Shown in pieces: positions 49,037-58,288 of a stretch of 64,000 nucleotides of DNA (position 1 is the first letter of the stretch; each line of letters starts with the position of its first letter). The notes beneath the pieces are model-generated. The model ran no database searches. It saw nothing but the letters and a program-made list of their open reading frames with translations, and was not told the origin of the DNA. Where the stretch lies: assembly GCF_000427405.1 (NCBI RefSeq), contig NZ_KE386491.1, positions 1,223,001 through 1,287,000 of the forward strand, written 5' to 3'. A program made the position numbers and the translations under genes. This DNA is from Flectobacillus major DSM 103 (lineage in GTDB: Bacteria > Bacteroidota > Bacteroidia > Cytophagales > Spirosomataceae).

Positions 49037-49488
49037 TGGAAACAAACGAACAAAAAAAACGAAGATTATACGGAAAACAAGATTTACCTCTTTATTTAGG
49101 GGAACTTCATAAAATTCTGAAAAAGGAAATAACAGCTTCTATGTTATTGTCAATTATAGAGACTGATAAGATTCGTGAACAAAATCAGGCTAAACAATTA
49201 AGATATTCTTCAAAAATCCTTTTTACTGATAAGGATAAGTTAGAAAATATACTTTTAGAAGACCTTGACGAAGTAAACAACAAGTACTATGTATTTACCT
49301 CATATTCCAAAGATTGTGGAACTATTTTAATAAACTTACTTCGAGAGTTTAATTTTGACTTTTCTTTCAAAGATGTTCCTTCGGGAATTATAACGCTTAC
49401 AAGAGAAGATTTACTAAAAGAAATAGTTTTAGACTTTTACGAGGAAAATAAAATACAATATTTAGATATTGAAATTTTGCATAAATAA
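49036..49488 (+). CDS. Putative immunity protein for cassette 5
   Basis: 150 residues, cytoplasmic, rich in Lys and Glu (KKRRLYGKQDLPLYLGEL; VPSGIITLTREDLLKEIV). Its ATG overlaps the cassette 5 stop, implying coupled translation. No family recognised. Confidence 0.55.
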   Translation: METNEQKKRRLYGKQDLPLYLGELHKILKKEITASMLLSIIETDKIREQNQAKQLRYSSKILFTDKDKLENILLEDLDEVNNKYYVFTSYSKDCGTILINLLREFNFDFSFKDVPSGIITLTREDLLKEIVLDFYEENKIQYLDIEILHK

Positions 49489-49490
49489 TA

Positions 49491-49515
49491 AAAAAGCCCC
49501 TATTTGGGGCTTTTT
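49491..49515 (+). terminator. Rho-independent terminator
   Basis: AAAAAGCCCC TATTT GGGGCTTTTT: short, strong GC stem with U-tract right after the immunity gene. The rest of the gap to 49679 holds no gene; a short minus-strand run (49569-49640 region) reads TKQRFQSFFEQNLAVAQ and might be a transposase end, unproven. Confidence 0.9.
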
Positions 49516-49679
49516 ATTGACAAATATATCCAAAGTGGTAGGATAAAATTAACCAAAAAAAATTATTGAGCGACTGCCAAATTTTGTTCAAAGAAACTTT
49601 GGAAACGCTGTTTAGTGAGCATAGTATCAATAATATTCATTACAATATCTATCTCTAAGCCTATGCAGGAGCATTGGTA

Positions 49680-51422
49680 ATGAATGCCAATAACAACCTA
49701 ACCAATAGCCTATTCAGCTATAAACTAGACTACGAAGAAGACGGCACATACTACGACGGAAATATCAGAAACCAATATTGGAAAAGCAATATCGACGGTA
49801 TCCAAAGAGCCTATCAATACAACTACGACGGGGCTTCTCGCATCACCGCTGCCACTTATGGAAGTACCAAAGCAGGAGAAAACTATGCCCTAAATAATGT
49901 AACTTATGATGCCAATGGCAATATCCTTAGTCTTAGTAGAAATGGGGCAACAAATACCAATTATACCAGTTTTGGCAATGTCGATAACCTAACTTACACC
50001 TATCAAACCAATTCTAATAAGCTCCTAAAAATTCAAGATGCCACCATTGGCAATCCAGACTTAGGCGATTTTAGAGATGCTACTAATACCGATAATGATT
50101 ATGAATATTGGGAAGATGGTAGTCTGAAAAAGGATAAGAACAAAAAGATAGCCTCCATCACTTACAATTATCTCAAACTCCCCAAAACAATAACATTCGA
50201 CAACGGAAGAACTATTACCACCCAGTATGATGCACAAGGCTCAAAACTCAAAAAAATAGATTCTAATGGCGAAATAACCGATTATGAAGAAGATGAGATT
50301 TATGTAAACAACGTTTTATACCAAACCTCCCACGACGAAGGACGAATTGTCAATGGTGTGTATGAATACAATATCATAGACCATTTAGGCAATCTAAGAG
50401 TATCACTCAAAGACTCCGCAGGTATAGCCGTGCCTGTTCAAAGCCTATTCTACGACCCTTGGGGACTTTCCATGAAGGGTATGCAGATAAACAAAAATTA
50501 TGCTAACTTTAACAAGCACCAGTATAATGGTAAAGAGTTACAACTAGAAACAGGATGGAATGATTTCGGAGCAAGGATGTATGGAGCTGCAGAAGGACGC
50601 TGGTTTGTTCCTGACGCTTTGGCCGAGAAATTTACTGCTTGGTCGCCATACAATTACGCCCTAAATAATCCTGTTAATATGCTTGATGAGGATGGAAATT
50701 TGCCAATCCCATTTTTTATTATTAATTATTCCAATGGGAAACCAACTTTTGCAAGCTTATCTAACATTGGGGCTGGATTTGTAGCTGGTGCTACAGGAAT
50801 ATCAAGAGCGCAACTAATGCAAGTAAGGTGGGTGAACCATACTTGGAATCAAGGACGTGCGACTTTCCCTTTTTCGGCAAAAAGTCAAAATGCAATGACT
50901 CTTTCCAATGACAAAGTAGTTTATGATGGGAATCTAGAAAATGCCTCTGTAACCTATTGGGCATCACTTGCTGGACATGAATCAATACATACCCTCCAGT
51001 ACAGCAATTACGGAACTCTACCATTTTTAGCAAAATATATATATGATTACCTAGATTCTGAAGAAAGTGGGTATGAAGCTTACTTTAGTATTCCTTTTGA
51101 AAAACAAGGACATGAAATGGAAGATGATATTACCCAATTTTTTAAATCAAATAGTGAAATATTCAATTCAATCTATAATAACTCAAGCTTAAGTAGTAAC
51201 CAAAAAGCTGATAAGCTACAAGCATTGGCTATTAGAGAAGTTGCGATTACCAGACTCCATAGAACAAAAGGGGTAATAAATGATGCTTTGAATAGACTTA
51301 GTGCAGATAGAAGTTATGCTCGCCGTCAAAGAGGTATGCTTTCTAAGGTACTGAGAGGTTTAATAAATAAAATAGATGATGAAATTAAAACCAAAGAACG
51401 TGAAGCTAATGAACTTGACTAA
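49680..51422 (+). CDS. Orphan rhs cassette 6: partial core + metalloprotease-like tip
   Basis: Starts at ATG 49680 (MNANNNLTNSLFSYKLDY), in the middle of the rhs core segment, so it is the cassette with a normal start. The core runs to YALNNPVNMLDEDGN. The tip (~240 residues) carries HESIH (residues 433-437) followed by YEAYF, a plausible third-ligand Glu, as in zinc metallopeptidase tips. A hydrophobic stretch (IGAGFVAGATGI) precedes it. The adjacent gene overlaps the end by 14 bp and encodes a lipoprotein, as for the tip of the full-length rhs. Confidence 0.75.
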   Translation: MNANNNLTNSLFSYKLDYEEDGTYYDGNIRNQYWKSNIDGIQRAYQYNYDGASRITAATYGSTKAGENYALNNVTYDANGNILSLSRNGATNTNYTSFGNVDNLTYTYQTNSNKLLKIQDATIGNPDLGDFRDATNTDNDYEYWEDGSLKKDKNKKIASITYNYLKLPKTITFDNGRTITTQYDAQGSKLKKIDSNGEITDYEEDEIYVNNVLYQTSHDEGRIVNGVYEYNIIDHLGNLRVSLKDSAGIAVPVQSLFYDPWGLSMKGMQINKNYANFNKHQYNGKELQLETGWNDFGARMYGAAEGRWFVPDALAEKFTAWSPYNYALNNPVNMLDEDGNLPIPFFIINYSNGKPTFASLSNIGAGFVAGATGISRAQLMQVRWVNHTWNQGRATFPFSAKSQNAMTLSNDKVVYDGNLENASVTYWASLAGHESIHTLQYSNYGTLPFLAKYIYDYLDSEESGYEAYFSIPFEKQGHEMEDDITQFFKSNSEIFNSIYNNSSLSSNQKADKLQALAIREVAITRLHRTKGVINDALNRLSADRSYARRQRGMLSKVLRGLINKIDDEIKTKEREANELD

Positions 51423-51768
51423 TAATGTTTCCAAAAGAATATACCTCTTATTGTTCGTTGTAGGAGCATCAGGATGCTTTAATTGCGAAGACCATATAAA
51501 TAATGATATAAAACCAATGTTTTTAAGGGCAAAGATTACAGCAATCGACACAATAGAATATCGTCCATTAAAATTATATTTTTCTTCACAAAAACTTGGA
51601 GAACGAAGTATCCAGTTCAATGGCTGCAGTTATCTTGATGTTTTTCAAATAACTGATAAAATTCAAATCGGTGATAGCTTGATTAAAGAAGTTGGAACTG
51701 ACACATTCAAAATAAAACAAAATACAAATAAAATATACTCTATAAGATACCATTGTTGTGTTAGATAG
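51409..51768 (+). CDS. Putative lipoprotein immunity protein for cassette 6
   Basis: About 119 residues from ATG 51409, overlapping the cassette 6 stop. The leader RIYLLLFVVGASGC ends in a lipobox Cys; the mature part includes IEYRPLKLYFSSQKLG. Six Cys in total, some at the C-terminus (YHCCVR). A second lipoprotein next to a second HExxH tip strengthens the view that these tips act outside the cytoplasm. Confidence 0.6.
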   Translation: MNLTNNVSKRIYLLLFVVGASGCFNCEDHINNDIKPMFLRAKITAIDTIEYRPLKLYFSSQKLGERSIQFNGCSYLDVFQITDKIQIGDSLIKEVGTDTFKIKQNTNKIYSIRYHCCVR

Positions 51769-52035
51769 AATTGTTACGATTTAAAAGTTAAAAATTAGTG
51801 AGAATATCTAACTTTAAAAACGTAATATGAAACGAAGAGCCAATTTAGCCCAACCGGAATTGCCAAATATGTAAATGGTAGTCTCTACCAGATTTCGCAC
51901 GACGAAGGGCGTATCAATGCACAAGGACAGTACGAGTATAATATCACAGACCATCTAGGTAATCTAAGAGTATCACTCAAAGACTCCGCAGGAATTGCCA
52001 CGCCTACCCAAAGTATTTTTTACGACCCTTGGGGT

Positions 52036-52926
52036 TTGTCGATGAAAGGGATGGCAATTACACGAAATCCTACTAATTTCAATAAATTTCAATTCCTAAA
52101 TAGGGAAACGCAATTTGAAACAGGCTATATAGACCTGATTCACAGGCAATTTGACCCTACTATTGCAAGATTCATAAGTCAAGACCCTGTAATAGAAGGA
52201 CAAGAACACTTATCTTTGTATCAATATGGGTGGAATAATCCGATTTTACGATCTGACCCCGATGGTGATTGTCCTTTTTGTCCGAACTTGATAGCAGAGG
52301 GAGAGACTCAATGGAATGCTTTAAAAACAACAGTCTCTAAAGTAGCAAATGATGTTGGTGATATTATTGAAAAGGCTTTAACTTTTACTGATGTAAATGA
52401 TGCTACGGTTTTAGTAACCTCTCTCACAAGAGGTAAAGATGCTATAAATATTGACGGTCAAAAAGCGACAACAGGCGATAAAGCCATGGCTGGTGTAGGA
52501 ATAATAGTACCTATAGTTAGCGGTAGTGTTGCAAAGAAAAGCATAAGTTTCATTAGCGACAGAGCAGTTGGAGCGTACAAGTCACTACAAGGTAAATTTA
52601 ATGAGGCTCATCATATTATTCAAGATGCAGCAGTCAAAGATATTCCAACATATAGCAAACGAGAAGCCCCCACAATTCATTTAAATGGTTCTTCAAAAAC
52701 AAAAGGAACTGAACATAATTTAGCAACACAGGCTCAAAATAATAGGAGACAGTTAGGAGATGGTGGAACTTATGGAGCGGAGAGAAGAATTGCCTATCGT
52801 TCTCTAAGAGCAGCAGGATTAACTCAAAATGAAGCAAAAGAAGCTATAAAGCAAGCAGATACATATTTTCAAAGTTTAGGTGTGACAACGAGTACAACTA
52901 CTCGTATTCCATATAAGAGACCATAA
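52036..52926 (+). CDS. Orphan rhs cassette 7 with HH-type nuclease tip
   Basis: Rhs homology starts near 51868 (YVNGSLYQISHDEGRIN) without a start; TTG 52036 and ATG 52042 are possible. The core ends DPDGDCPFCPN. The tip has a hydrophobic stretch (AGVGIIVPIVSGSVAKK) then NEAHHIIQDAAVKDIP, HLNGSSKTKGTEHNLAT and GGTYGAERRIAYRSLRAAG. The His-His pair and the spacing recall HNH/AHH-type endonuclease tips. The immunity gene begins 5 bp after the stop. Confidence 0.72.
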   Translation: MSMKGMAITRNPTNFNKFQFLNRETQFETGYIDLIHRQFDPTIARFISQDPVIEGQEHLSLYQYGWNNPILRSDPDGDCPFCPNLIAEGETQWNALKTTVSKVANDVGDIIEKALTFTDVNDATVLVTSLTRGKDAINIDGQKATTGDKAMAGVGIIVPIVSGSVAKKSISFISDRAVGAYKSLQGKFNEAHHIIQDAAVKDIPTYSKREAPTIHLNGSSKTKGTEHNLATQAQNNRRQLGDGGTYGAERRIAYRSLRAAGLTQNEAKEAIKQADTYFQSLGVTTSTTTRIPYKRP

Positions 52927-52931
52927 TTATA

Positions 52932-53264
52932 ATGAACATAGAAATGATTAAAAAAGTGATTAGGGAGTTGCTAGAATCTCTAATAGAAGGACATTTTGAA
53001 CAAGTCTTTAAGAAAGATTTTGTAAAAAAAATATCAATTGAAGATATAAAAGATGAAATTTTAGCATATCCAGGAGTATTGACTCTTCCTCCAATTGAAA
53101 AACTAAACAATTTAGATTTATATGATACCAATTTTGAGAACCAACTTTGGGTTGACATTCCTCTTTGGTTTAACAATGAGGAAAGCGATCTAACGTTGAG
53201 TTGTTTAGTATATAATATTGATAATGAATATCATTACTCTATTGAGGATATTCATGTACTTTAG
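52932..53264 (+). CDS. Putative immunity protein for cassette 7 (DUF7668-like)
   Basis: 110 residues, acidic, cytoplasmic. VIRELLESLIEGHFEQV, then VLTLPPIEKLNNLDLY, WVDIPLWFNNEESDLTLSCL and a final IEDIHVL match the pattern of small DUF7668-like proteins (an N-terminal helix and a DLTL strand before a C-terminal IHVL). Position after the HH-nuclease tip suggests immunity. Confidence 0.6.
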   Translation: MNIEMIKKVIRELLESLIEGHFEQVFKKDFVKKISIEDIKDEILAYPGVLTLPPIEKLNNLDLYDTNFENQLWVDIPLWFNNEESDLTLSCLVYNIDNEYHYSIEDIHVL

Positions 53265-53412
53265 CAAGTGTTACACATATACAAACAAAACATACTAAAC
53301 TACAAGTACTTGGAGAACTCAAACGATTTACAATCAAACAGAAAACCTCTTTTCCGTTCAATATGGCTCAATAAAAGAAGGAATAATCTGGCTATATTCT
53401 TACAGAGTGAAT

Positions 53413-53439
53413 ACCCTTGACTCCTAGCAGGTCAAGGGT
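53413..53439. terminator. Hairpin between cassette 7 and the minus-strand gene
   Basis: ACCCTTGAC ... GTCAAGGGT with a 9-base loop, lying between the convergent cassette 7 unit and the 53475 gene. Probably terminates both. Confidence 0.65.
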
Positions 53440-53474
53440 TAAAAGTGAACGAACTTGTACTAGGGTTTAATGTG

Positions 53475-54047
53475 CTACCATTGATAATAATTCCCTTGTT
53501 TATAGACAGGTGTGCCATCATATAAGTATCCATACTCAGTGGTCTTGTTAGTATCCATTTTATAAGCATAGATGTCATTGCCTGCATAAACAGCTAAAAC
53601 CGTATTGGTATCTACTCCATATTCATTGTAATTGTACATATATGATGCAGAAAATGGTTTTGTATCGAATACCCAGTCATCATAAATTTTGTATTTAAAG
53701 ACGATTTCACCATTTTCTAAAAAGCCTATTGCCATAGGATGTGATACAAACTCCTGAGCAGACTTACCATCTTTTTGACCATATACACTTCTACCATTCC
53801 AATCATCGACTACAATTGCCGTATTAACTCCATACTGATTTGTGGTGTTGATAGTATCATCATTTGGCGCATCTAGGTTTCGTTTTTTCGTTGTTAAATC
53901 CGTCACTTTTTTAAGCGAAGACGTAAATTTATTCTCCTTTGTGGTGGTTGATGATGAGGCTACACTCCACCATCCTTTTGCTTTTCCGATGAAATATAGT
54001 ATAGTGACTACTATAGCCAATACGACTACTCCAATATATTTTTTCAT
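53475..54047 (-). CDS. Membrane-anchored protein of unknown function, duplicated in the array
   Basis: About 190 residues from ATG 54047 (an upstream ATG at 54080 adds 11 residues before the membrane segment). KKYIGVVVLAIVVTILYFIG is an N-terminal membrane span; a Thr/Ser/Lys linker follows, then a beta-rich soluble domain with repeated short motifs (NQYGVNTAIVVDDWNG; YNEYGVDTNTVLAVYAGN; TEYGYLYDGTPVYKQG). Two partial copies occur at 42941-43105 and 59635-59955, each joined to an rhs fragment at the same base. No family recognised. Confidence 0.7.
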   Translation of the reverse strand: MKKYIGVVVLAIVVTILYFIGKAKGWWSVASSSTTTKENKFTSSLKKVTDLTTKKRNLDAPNDDTINTTNQYGVNTAIVVDDWNGRSVYGQKDGKSAQEFVSHPMAIGFLENGEIVFKYKIYDDWVFDTKPFSASYMYNYNEYGVDTNTVLAVYAGNDIYAYKMDTNKTTEYGYLYDGTPVYKQGNYYQW

Positions 54048-54082
54048 GTTGTTATTGTATCTGTATATGTCCCTTATCATAG

Positions 54083-54554
54083 TCGGTTGCCAACTTTGCG
54101 GCTGCTTGTGCTTTTAAGCTTCTCAAACAGCGGAGTGTAGCTAATTTCATTCAGGTGTTTGTTATCACAAATCAGTTTGCAAAGAATGAAAAACAATACT
54201 TCAACTCAATCACAATCACCCTACCCGTTGCGGATAGCGATTCACAAATAATAAAAAAAACGCCTTATTGGGATTATCAAAAATATATAAAGATTATTAT
54301 AAATATAAAAAGCTGGAGTAATAGTATAGGGTATCGTGCCAGAGGATGAGTATCAATTATCTCTGTTTTCTCCCAATCCTGATAATAATGCAAGAAAGGT
54401 CATGCAAGTATTGGATGCCATAAACCATTCGAATGGAAGAAACAAGTTGAAGTTAGCTGCTCAGGGTTTTGATAGAACATAGAGGGTGAAAAATGAGAGG
54501 CTGTCACAGCGGTTTACTACACGATTTGATGAGTTGTTGGTTATAAAAATTTGA
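54083..54554 (+). pseudogene. umuC: umuC (DNA polymerase V subunit) C-terminal remnant
   Basis: Translated in pieces this reads as the last third of a UmuC-type Y-family polymerase: SVANFAAACAFKLLKQ, then FNSITITLPVADSDSQIIK, then (after a frameshift) KYKKAGVIV, then GIVPEDEYQLSLF, then RRNKLKLAAQGFDRT and LSQRFTTRFDELLVI. TAG codons at 54327-54329 and 54480-54482 interrupt the frame. The first part of the gene is missing. Similar umuC genes are carried by mobile elements, so this is a trace of an earlier insertion into the island. Confidence 0.8.
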
Positions 54555-54620
54555 TGCTAACCTAATTCAATTATTTCTGTTTCATTATATTTAAACTCAG
54601 TAGTTCTGGTATTAAAATAG

Positions 54621-54628
54621 TAACTTTG
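54621..54628 (+). promoter_or_regulatory. Possible Bacteroidota -7 box ahead of the methyltransferase operon
   Basis: TAACTTTG fits the TAnnTTTG consensus of Bacteroidota promoters and lies 108 bp before the first start codon. No clear -33 TTTG was found at the usual spacing, so this is weak. The rest of the 54555-54735 gap is very AT-rich with no gene. Confidence 0.35.
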
Positions 54629-54735
54629 TAAAAACTTTATTTTAATAAAATAAAGGGATTAATTTTCATATTATTCAAATTTAGTTGTTTAATAGCAATT
54701 AAAAACAATAAGTAAAACTATAAATCAATAATAGA

Positions 54736-55992
54736 ATGACGAACCTTACGAATCTACACAAGGAAATTGGAACAGCTAAAGATAATAGAACAAGTCCGAT
54801 ACACGATTGGTATAGATTTACGGCAGGATTCTCGTACAAGTTAGTAGATAAGATAATTTTAGAAGAGAAGCTAAATAGCAAATCTGTTATATTTGAGAGT
54901 TTTGCAGGATGCGGAACAACTTTGGTATCTGCTCAGAAACATAGTATACCTGCGGTAGGAAATGAGGGCCAAGAATTATTGATTGACATTATAAATGCAA
55001 AATTAAATTGGAATGTTTCTCTGGATAATCTGGATTTTCACTTTCGTGAGTTATTCAAACTTATAAACGATTTTTCTAAGAGTTATACTTATCATAAACT
55101 TTTAGAATCTCTGTACACAAAAGAAAATTTATTTCAACTTTATGTTATTAAAGATTACATAAATTCTATTGATTCAGATGTAAGAATTTTTCTTAAGTTG
55201 GCACTTACTCAAACCTTACATAAGGTTAGTATTCATCCAATAGCAATACCTTATATTTCAAGGAGCAAATATCTTAAAAGTGAGCTAAACGCATACGCGA
55301 CGTTTTGTATAACTGCTCAGAAAATGATAGTCGACCTTGAAAAGTTTAGAGGTATCGAAAGGAGTTCGTTCGTGTATCACCAAGATTCGAGATTATTAAA
55401 CCCAAGTATACCTGATAATCATTGCTCAATTTGTATAACGTCTCCTCCTTACCTAAATAATTTGGACTATGGGGAGGTATCTAAAGTTTGTTCACATTTT
55501 TATGGAATTACAGATACATGGAATGATATTACAGAAAATGTCAGAAAAAATCTAGTAACAGGTGCGACAACACACTATAAAGACGATGATTTTGAATTTG
55601 CAAAATGGATTGAGCAAGATTTTTATCTTCAGAATAAGCAAATTGTAGATGAGTTATTGCCTGATATTCAAAGAATAAAAGAAATTAGTTATACTAAGAA
55701 AGGTAAAAAATCATTTGATTTACTAGCTCTGTATTATTTTGAGGATATGTATAGGGTTTTGGTGGAAATGAGGCGTGTTTTAAAGCCTAGAAGTAAGGCT
55801 TTTTTGGTTTTGGGTGACTCTGCTCCTTACGGTATTTATATTGATACCACTAAAATTCTAGGAGAGATTGCTTTGAATATAGGTTTTGAAAACTATGAAA
55901 TTGTTAAAATTAGAGAAAGAGGTACAAAATGGACATCTCTAAAACACAGGCACAGTTTGACTTTATCGGAAAATATATTGATTTTACGCTAG
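54736..55992 (+). CDS. DNA methyltransferase (N4-cytosine/N6-adenine type) of a four-gene defence-like operon
   Basis: 418 residues. IHDWYRFTAGFSY leads to the AdoMet-binding motif I FESFAGCGTTLVSAQ (residues 53-67), and ITSPPYLNNLDYG (SPPY at 236-239) is catalytic motif IV; RVLKPRSKAFLVLGDS is the following strand and IRERGTKWTSLKHRH a C-terminal block. The order motif I, ~175 residues, then motif IV resembles the standalone DNA methyltransferases with an HPYPARF-like start. It would modify host DNA and mark self. It starts the operon, 4 bp before the next gene. Confidence 0.88.
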   Translation: MTNLTNLHKEIGTAKDNRTSPIHDWYRFTAGFSYKLVDKIILEEKLNSKSVIFESFAGCGTTLVSAQKHSIPAVGNEGQELLIDIINAKLNWNVSLDNLDFHFRELFKLINDFSKSYTYHKLLESLYTKENLFQLYVIKDYINSIDSDVRIFLKLALTQTLHKVSIHPIAIPYISRSKYLKSELNAYATFCITAQKMIVDLEKFRGIERSSFVYHQDSRLLNPSIPDNHCSICITSPPYLNNLDYGEVSKVCSHFYGITDTWNDITENVRKNLVTGATTHYKDDDFEFAKWIEQDFYLQNKQIVDELLPDIQRIKEISYTKKGKKSFDLLALYYFEDMYRVLVEMRRVLKPRSKAFLVLGDSAPYGIYIDTTKILGEIALNIGFENYEIVKIRERGTKWTSLKHRHSLTLSENILILR

Positions 55993-55996
55993 GTTT

Positions 55997-56980
55997 ATGA
56001 ATATTACACAACGAATGATAATACCATTGCTATCTGATGAGGATGCAGGCAGAGATTATTATAAATGGTCTTTCGTATTTGTATATTCTTTAGAGAGCAT
56101 CAAAGATTTATATTTACTTGTAAGAGAATATCCTAATGAAAACCTCAAACAAATCACAATTAGATTTAATGAAAAGCTGACAACATCTGATAAGTGGAAT
56201 GAACGTAAAGTACTGGAGTACTTAAATGCACTTGTAAAATTTGATTTAGTAATAAAGGATGAGAGTGGATATAGCTTAGCCTCAAACTTATTTATAAACT
56301 CTAAGCTTTTCGAGCCACTTACTGAAAGTGATTTTAATGATTTACGTTCGGTTTTTTTTTCCTATTTTCGATTTAGAGAGTGTTCCTCTTTTTTTACTAA
56401 TATTGGTAATTTAGAATGGTTTAATTTTGAATTATTTTCCAAAAAAAACTTTTTAAATGATTCCAAGCCCTTGTATTACTTTAGTGATAAGCATAAGGCA
56501 ACCAATTGTTTCTTATCAGACGTAAATGGAAATGTTTTAAGTTATGTTCTGGAAAATGAAGCTGCGATGAGATTTTGGGATGTTTTTGTAAAATGGGGTG
56601 TATCTCTAAGGGTTCTAGAGCGTTTCAATATTAATAACATCATAAATCATGGGATGCCAAATGAGGTATCGATTTGCTATTTTATTAATGAACCTGTTAA
56701 TTTTAATTTATGTGAATTTATTATTAATAATTTTACGAGTAGACATATTTGGATACCTGAATTGATATATAAGGTTGCTCTGAATTACAGATTTTCTGTC
56801 GAAAAAATTAAAGAGTTAATAATCAGAGAGATTACAAGTAATAAAGATTTAACTTTTGAAAGAACATCTGAAATTTTTCTGATAAAAGGGAAAAATAATA
56901 TTAAGCGAATAAATTCTGCGACTTATTTATTCCCCAAATTAAATAATAGTTTTATTTCACATCTAATTATACGAAAATGA
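55997..56980 (+). CDS. Unknown protein, second gene of the defence-like operon
   Basis: 327 residues, cytoplasmic. About residues 30-105 look like a winged-helix segment (QITIRFNEKLTTSDKWNERK, then VLEYLNALVKFDLVIKD and a wing GYSLASN), suggesting DNA binding or a protein partner. The remainder (FRECSSFFTNIGNLEW; WGVSLRVLERFNINNI; ELIYKVALNYRFSVEKI) is unrecognised and aromatic-rich. It overlaps the ATPase start by 4 bp (ATGA), so the proteins probably act together. It may give the system its target recognition or link the methyltransferase to the ATPase; this is inference. Confidence 0.7.
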   Translation: MNITQRMIIPLLSDEDAGRDYYKWSFVFVYSLESIKDLYLLVREYPNENLKQITIRFNEKLTTSDKWNERKVLEYLNALVKFDLVIKDESGYSLASNLFINSKLFEPLTESDFNDLRSVFFSYFRFRECSSFFTNIGNLEWFNFELFSKKNFLNDSKPLYYFSDKHKATNCFLSDVNGNVLSYVLENEAAMRFWDVFVKWGVSLRVLERFNINNIINHGMPNEVSICYFINEPVNFNLCEFIINNFTSRHIWIPELIYKVALNYRFSVEKIKELIIREITSNKDLTFERTSEIFLIKGKNNIKRINSATYLFPKLNNSFISHLIIRK

Positions 56981-58287
56981 TAGACTTTCTTCAACAAAAA
57001 CGTGAATTAAACACCGAAGATAAATATAAGGTTTTTAATTTAGAGTCAAATCCTTTTCCAAAATCTGGGACAGCTAATATAAATGAATCAACCGAAAGAA
57101 CAATAGGGCTAATGCCCGTTGATAAAAATGTTCTGAATAAGCTTATAGATTTTATCGGAGATTCTCTGTATTCTGAAGACACAGAAGACCAGAAACTTAT
57201 CGGGACGATTTCTGGAGATTATGGTACAGGAAAAACTCAGCTTTTACTTTTTGCTAGGTCATTGATTTTAAATGAACCCAAAAAATCATATGTGCTCTAC
57301 ATTAATAATCCTGGCACTAAGCTTTCTGAATTAGTGGGTTCTGTAATTGAAAATATAGGTCATGAACAATTTAAGAAATTTATTTGGGGCCAAATATTAG
57401 AGTCAATTAGTAAAAATGAAGAATATATTAAAAAATTAAATGTACTTCCTCTGAGTAAACAACAATCACTTTTCGAAGACAATAATAATGCAATAAATCA
57501 GCTTGATATAGAGAGTACCGTAAGTTATAAATTATTTATAGATAGATTTATTGGGCTAGTTGAGAATAAGAGTACAAGGAAATTATTTGAAGAAACACTA
57601 AAGCCTATTGTTTTGGAAATTCTTCGAGTTAAGAATGGAGATGATGCAGTTATTGCAAATTATTTTTACCAACTAATTGTTGATGAGTTTGGAGTTAACA
57701 AAACTTGGGAAAGTTTAACTTCTGGAAGTGGCATAGGCCTTGATAAGAAAGTTGTAAAGTTATTGAATGCTATAATATCTATTGTGAGAGACCAAGGATT
57801 TCAGAGGTTTTATTTATTGGTAGATGAATTTGAAGATATCACTTCTGGTCGATTAAGCAAAAAGGAACAAGATAACTATACCCAGAACTTAAGAACATTG
57901 ATTGACAAAGAGAGACGTTGGTGTGTACTTTTTGCTATGACAAGTAATGCACTTGAAGATATTGCCAGATTATCTCCTCCTTTATATGATAGATTAACTG
58001 ATAGGAAAATTCTAATTCAAAGGATAACAAATGAGCAAGCTAGAGTTATTACATATAGTTATTTAAGTACGGCACGGAAAGATGAAGCAGACTCTATAGT
58101 TGACTCCAATATGAATTTGTATCCATTTACAATTGATGCTATTGATGAGGTGAACAATAAGTCTCTGGGTTCTCCAAGAATTTTCCTAAGAAGTATGTAT
58201 CAAATACTTGAAAGAGCCGTAGAGTTTAAAAGTACTATTAAGCTAATTGATAAAGATTTTATAACAAAACACCTAGACTGGATATAG
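56977..58287 (+). CDS. AAA-type P-loop ATPase, third gene of the defence-like operon
   Basis: 436 residues. Walker A is GDYGTGKT at residues 80-87; Walker B is YLLVDEFED near 278-286; AMTSNALEDIARLSP looks like sensor I and LYDRLTDRKILIQRI an Arg-bearing segment; LGSPRIFLRSMYQIL resembles a sensor II/winged-helix lead. The layout is like ORC/Cdc6- or STAND-like ATPases, and also the BREX-type BrxC/BrxD ATPases in general form, but I do not recognise the family. It might sense or move on DNA. It overlaps the previous gene by 4 bp and is followed after 1 bp by the PIN gene. Confidence 0.82.
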   Translation: MIDFLQQKRELNTEDKYKVFNLESNPFPKSGTANINESTERTIGLMPVDKNVLNKLIDFIGDSLYSEDTEDQKLIGTISGDYGTGKTQLLLFARSLILNEPKKSYVLYINNPGTKLSELVGSVIENIGHEQFKKFIWGQILESISKNEEYIKKLNVLPLSKQQSLFEDNNNAINQLDIESTVSYKLFIDRFIGLVENKSTRKLFEETLKPIVLEILRVKNGDDAVIANYFYQLIVDEFGVNKTWESLTSGSGIGLDKKVVKLLNAIISIVRDQGFQRFYLLVDEFEDITSGRLSKKEQDNYTQNLRTLIDKERRWCVLFAMTSNALEDIARLSPPLYDRLTDRKILIQRITNEQARVITYSYLSTARKDEADSIVDSNMNLYPFTIDAIDEVNNKSLGSPRIFLRSMYQILERAVEFKSTIKLIDKDFITKHLDWI

Positions 58288-58288
58288 A

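Noticed and set aside
49517..49679. Minus-strand TKQRFQSFFEQNLAVAQ stretch, possible transposase end
   Set aside because: Too short to assign; kept only as a remark in the terminator entry.
54155..54349. 64-codon frame taken as a gene at first
   Set aside because: It is one segment of the umuC remnant and ends at the frameshift.
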